From: Desulfobacterales bacterium
GTDB lineage: Bacteria > Desulfobacterota > Desulfobacteria > Desulfobacterales > Desulfobacteraceae
Assembly (NCBI GenBank): GCA_022361095.1
Contig: JAKSBO010000165.1
Location: 1-8,670 of the forward strand
Length of the DNA stretch: 8,670 nucleotides
Direction: 5' to 3'
The notes beneath the pieces were generated by a model. That model was not told the DNA's origin, did not search any database, and saw only the letters and a list, made by a program, of their open reading frames with translations. The position numbers were made by a program, and so were the translations under genes. Below are positions 6,786 through 8,670 of this stretch, piece by piece; position 1 is the stretch's first letter, and each line of letters begins with the position of its first letter.

Positions 6786-6831
6786 ATTCTGCCCAAAATG
6801 TTAACCCTAAAGCACAAGTTGAAAAATTAAA

Positions 6832-7218
6832 ATGCAACGAACACCTTATAAAAAACTGGATTTAGACCATGGCCACAGCCTTGACGTATTTGACGATTCA
6901 AGAAAAATCGGGGCAGATGCCTGGGTCGTGATTATGACCGCGATAATGAAGATCCCCGTGGAAAGATCCCTGTTCACATCACAGCCGTTGTCTGATAAGG
7001 AATTTGATGATATCTTGGAGACATTAGGGTCTCCCATTGAATATCGGTACCGGCTTGAGCGCAACATGATCATGGATCATGAAAAGGATGCCGTGCTGGA
7101 AAATCTGGTAAATACATTTCTTGATAATACCGGCCAATACGTGGCCAACCCTAAGTTTCCGGAGAAACTTGCATTAAAAGCTTACAGGGATCGGGTTGAA
7201 AAGGGCGGAAAAAAATAA
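6832..7218 (+). CDS. Hypothetical protein, 128 residues, not recognised
   Basis: I do not recognise a family. The protein is soluble, without signal peptide or membrane segment. It is charged and mostly helical in appearance, with an N-terminal MQRTPYKKLDLDHGHSLDVFDD, a short hydrophobic stretch ADAWVVIMTAIMKIPVE, an acidic middle (SDKEFDDILETLG) and a basic, lysine-ending tail. No cysteines or obvious catalytic motif are present. It starts 46 bases after the nuclease-helicase stop, and its last 23 bases overlap the start of the lytic transglycosylase gene, so the three are probably co-transcribed. An in-frame TGA at 6820-6822 leaves ATG 6832 as the first possible start, although no clear Shine-Dalgarno sequence precedes it. 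The overlap and normal codon use support a real gene. Confidence 0.7.
   Translation: MQRTPYKKLDLDHGHSLDVFDDSRKIGADAWVVIMTAIMKIPVERSLFTSQPLSDKEFDDILETLGSPIEYRYRLERNMIMDHEKDAVLENLVNTFLDNTGQYVANPKFPEKLALKAYRDRVEKGGKK
7187..7198 (+). promoter_or_regulatory. Shine-Dalgarno and TTG start of the lytic transglycosylase gene
   Basis: AGGGA ending at 7190 lies five bases before TTG 7196. An in-frame TAA at 7175-7177 and the absence of any ATG or GTG before the mature domain make this TTG the only usable start. The site lies within the coding region of the 128-residue gene, suggesting translational coupling. Confidence 0.6.
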
Positions 7219-7825
7219 AATCGGAAATAGTTCCCGTTTTTGGGGGGGCTCGGTTTTTTTTATATGTCTGTGTTTGATATGTCCCTGCACAGCCCTGGGC
7301 GATATCTACAGGTATATTGACGCCCAGGGGGTGGTGCATTTTACCAATACCCCCACGGATGAAGGGTACACCCTTTATCTCAAGGAAACCCAGGTGCACC
7401 GGATATCGGCCCGGTCAAAAAAATTCAAGGGCGGACCCGATGCATACGATAATATTATTCTCAAAGCGGCCAAAGCCTTTGGCGTGGACCAGGCATTGAT
7501 CAAGGCCGTGATCCATGCGGAGTCCAGCTTTAATCCAAATGCCGTGTCCAGCAAAGGGGCAAGGGGGCTTATGCAGATTATGCCCCAGAACGATATTTTT
7601 TTAGAGATTTCCAATCCCTTTGATCCGTCCCAGAACATCATGGGCGGAACCCGTTATCTCAAGCGGATGCTCACGCGATATAATAAGAAGCTTTCCCTGG
7701 CCCTGGCCGCCTATAATGCCGGTCCGTCGGCTGTGGATAAATACGATAACATTCCGCCCTATGAGGAGACCCGGACCTATATACAAAGGGTGATGTCTTT
7801 GTATTCACGGTATAAAGGCAGTTAG
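7196..7825 (+). CDS. Exported lytic transglycosylase (DUF4124 plus SLT domain)
   Basis: The 209-residue protein cleaves the MurNAc-GlcNAc bond of peptidoglycan, forming 1,6-anhydro-MurNAc. A short basic N-terminus and the hydrophobic core FWGGSVFFICLCLICPCTALG form a signal sequence, with cleavage likely near residue 35; no good lipobox is seen. Residues about 36-62 (DIYRYIDAQGVVHFTNTPTD) are a DUF4124 domain, common at the front of periplasmic lytic enzymes. The SLT domain follows: FGVDQALIKAVIHAESSFNP with catalytic Glu109, SSKGARGLMQIMP, NPFDPSQNIMGGTRYLKRML, and AAYNAGPSAVDKY. This is the compact goose-lysozyme-like family 1 arrangement and looks complete and active. It is last in the apparent plus-strand operon, overlapping the preceding gene by 23 bases, and is followed by a hairpin-rich convergent spacer. 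Confidence 0.9.
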   Translation: MKRAEKNKIGNSSRFWGGSVFFICLCLICPCTALGDIYRYIDAQGVVHFTNTPTDEGYTLYLKETQVHRISARSKKFKGGPDAYDNIILKAAKAFGVDQALIKAVIHAESSFNPNAVSSKGARGLMQIMPQNDIFLEISNPFDPSQNIMGGTRYLKRMLTRYNKKLSLALAAYNAGPSAVDKYDNIPPYEETRTYIQRVMSLYSRYKGS

Positions 7826-7852
7826 GGTTCACTCAATAATATAAAGGTAGTT
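7811..7852 (+). repeat. Short direct repeat spanning the lytic transglycosylase stop codon
   Basis: TATAAAGGCAGTT (7811-7823) and TATAAAGGTAGTT (7840-7852) match at 12 of 13 bases, 29 bases apart. The first copy encodes the last residues (YKGS) and the first base of the stop codon; the second lies in the loop of the following hairpin. It may be a trace of a local duplication. Confidence 0.5.
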
Positions 7853-7864
7853 TTGAGTGAACCC
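7825..7864. terminator. Strong hairpin between convergent genes, possible bidirectional terminator
   Basis: GGGTTCACTCAA (7825-7836) is perfectly complementary to 7853-7864, a 12-base stem with a 16-base loop. It begins at the last base of the lytic transglycosylase stop codon. Neither strand shows a clean T tract after the stem, so it is either a weak terminator or a 3' stabilising structure. Confidence 0.45.
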
Positions 7865-7867
7865 GTA

Positions 7868-7892
7868 GTGTTTGTGCCAAAAGCCACCCACC
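7868..7892 (-). repeat. Intergenic repeat tail, copy 3 (inverted)
   Basis: Read on the minus strand, this matches 3468-3492 at 23 of 25 bases, beginning GGTGGGTGGCTTTT and ending CAAACAC. It lies 3' of galU. As with copy 2, it is directly preceded (minus strand) by a hairpin, here CGAGC/GCTCG at 7893-7911 with CTTGAACG, which loosely resembles CTTCAACG before copy 2. Confidence 0.6.
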
Positions 7893-7915
7893 CGAGCCGT
7901 TCAAGCGCTCGTTTT
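7893..7915 (+). terminator. Possible weak intrinsic terminator for the plus-strand operon
   Basis: CGAGC (7893-7897) and GCTCG (7907-7911) form a 5-base stem with a 9-base loop, followed by TTTT (7912-7915). The stem is short, and the same hairpin may be the head of repeat copy 3. Confidence 0.3.
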
Positions 7916-7929
7916 CGTTCAGACTCTAT

Positions 7930-8670
7930 CTAACTACAATCCTTGATTGTTTTTATGAATTCAAGCAGTTTGTCGCGCATTTCCGGCCTTTCAAGGGAAT
8001 AGGAAAGATTGGCCATTTGAAATCCGGCCTTGTCCCCGCAGTCAAACCGGGTGCCCTTGAATTTATATCCGAAAATCGGCTGCTCGGTTAAAAGGCCTTT
8101 CATGGCATCCGTGAGCTGGATTTCACCGCCGGCACCGGTCTTTTTTTTCCCAAGATACTCCCATATTTTAGGGGTAAGGATGTAACGGCCCACAATGGCC
8201 AGATTGGATGGGGCCTCTTCGGGTTTCGGCTTTTCGATCATGTCATTGATTCTTACCATATCCGGTTCCAGGGGAGCGGCATCAAGAATACCGTATTTAT
8301 CGGTCTGGCCCTTTTCCACTTCCATGACAGCGGCAATGGATGCCCGGAACCGTTCAAATTTTTCCACCATTTCCGAAAGTACGGGCTTATCCTGGGTCTG
8401 GATCATATCATCGGCCAGAAGTACGGCAAAGGGTTCATCCCCCACGATGTCCCTGGCGCACCAGATGGCATGGCCAAGCCCTAAAGGGTCATGCTGCCGG
8501 GTATAAACAATGGTGCCGGTTCTGGGAACCAGTTCATGGAGCACCTGCAGCAAATCTGTTTTTCCCTTGGTTTTGAGCGTGGTCTCTAATTCATAACTGC
8601 GGTCAAAGTGGTCTTCCAGAGCTTTTTTCCCCCGGCCCGTGACAAAGATGATCTGTTCAATGCCGGCGTC
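7930..8670 (-). CDS. galU: UTP-glucose-1-phosphate uridylyltransferase, C-terminal 246 residues (5' end outside window)
   Basis: The enzyme makes UDP-glucose from UTP and glucose-1-phosphate in the cytoplasm, feeding lipopolysaccharide, exopolysaccharide and trehalose or glycogen-type pathways. The frame is open to the right edge. The visible part starts AGIEQIIFVTGRGKKALEDH with FDRSYELE, continues with TRQHDPLGLGHAIWCARDIV, GDEPFAVLLADDM, the sugar-phosphate region EKPKPEEAPSNLAIVGRYIL, the GGEIQLTDAM segment, and ends with GTRFDCGDKAGFQMANLSYS, all bacterial GalU signatures. Compared with the usual length of about 290, roughly 40-45 N-terminal residues are missing, including the GxGTRxLPxT nucleotide-binding loop. 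A related sugar-nucleotidyltransferase specificity is possible but less likely. It converges on the lytic transglycosylase gene. Confidence 0.93.
   Translation of the reverse strand, partial: DAGIEQIIFVTGRGKKALEDHFDRSYELETTLKTKGKTDLLQVLHELVPRTGTIVYTRQHDPLGLGHAIWCARDIVGDEPFAVLLADDMIQTQDKPVLSEMVEKFERFRASIAAVMEVEKGQTDKYGILDAAPLEPDMVRINDMIEKPKPEEAPSNLAIVGRYILTPKIWEYLGKKKTGAGGEIQLTDAMKGLLTEQPIFGYKFKGTRFDCGDKAGFQMANLSYSLERPEMRDKLLEFIKTIKDCS

Overview
The window reads as chromosomal DNA of an anaerobic sulfate-reducing bacterium of the Desulfobacteraceae type. That placement is inferred from protein style, moderate GC and the hairpin-rich intergenic repeats; no marker gene is present. There are six complete genes, one gene cut by the right edge, and a broken gene fragment at the left edge. 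I see no tRNA, rRNA, CRISPR array or transposase.

Left part (1-3163). A minus-strand start codon at 120 opens a short Rossmann-fold (FAD/NAD oxidoreductase-like) reading frame that hits a stop after 26 codons, so it looks like a remnant. Across an approximately 240-base divergent spacer rich in small hairpins lies a GPH-family (melibiose carrier type) MFS transporter. Its 3' end overlaps by 11 bases the end of a convergent two-gene minus-strand unit. That unit encodes an unusual thioredoxin-fold protein, which resembles the N-terminal domain of AhpF joined to HEAT-like repeats, and a small PNPOx-fold flavin-binding protein.

Middle (3164-6785). A 355-base spacer holds two diverged copies of a repeat and a large AT-rich hairpin. 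It precedes the most interesting gene: a 1088-residue protein that joins an endonuclease Q-like PHP nuclease with a Zn-ribbon (residues about 1-415) to a complete UvrD/Rep-type SF1A helicase (about 475-1060). The protein ends exactly in QMELF, which matches the bacterial sliding-clamp binding pentapeptide. Together these features suggest a single-chain repair enzyme that nicks at deaminated or damaged bases, unwinds from the nick, and may be held at the replication clamp.

Right part (6786-8670). Downstream on the same strand, and probably co-transcribed, are an unrecognised 128-residue protein and an exported lytic transglycosylase (DUF4124 plus SLT) whose TTG start lies inside the preceding gene. 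A hairpin-rich convergent spacer with a third, inverted copy of the intergenic repeat separates these from galU (UTP-glucose-1-phosphate uridylyltransferase), which runs off the right edge without its N-terminus.
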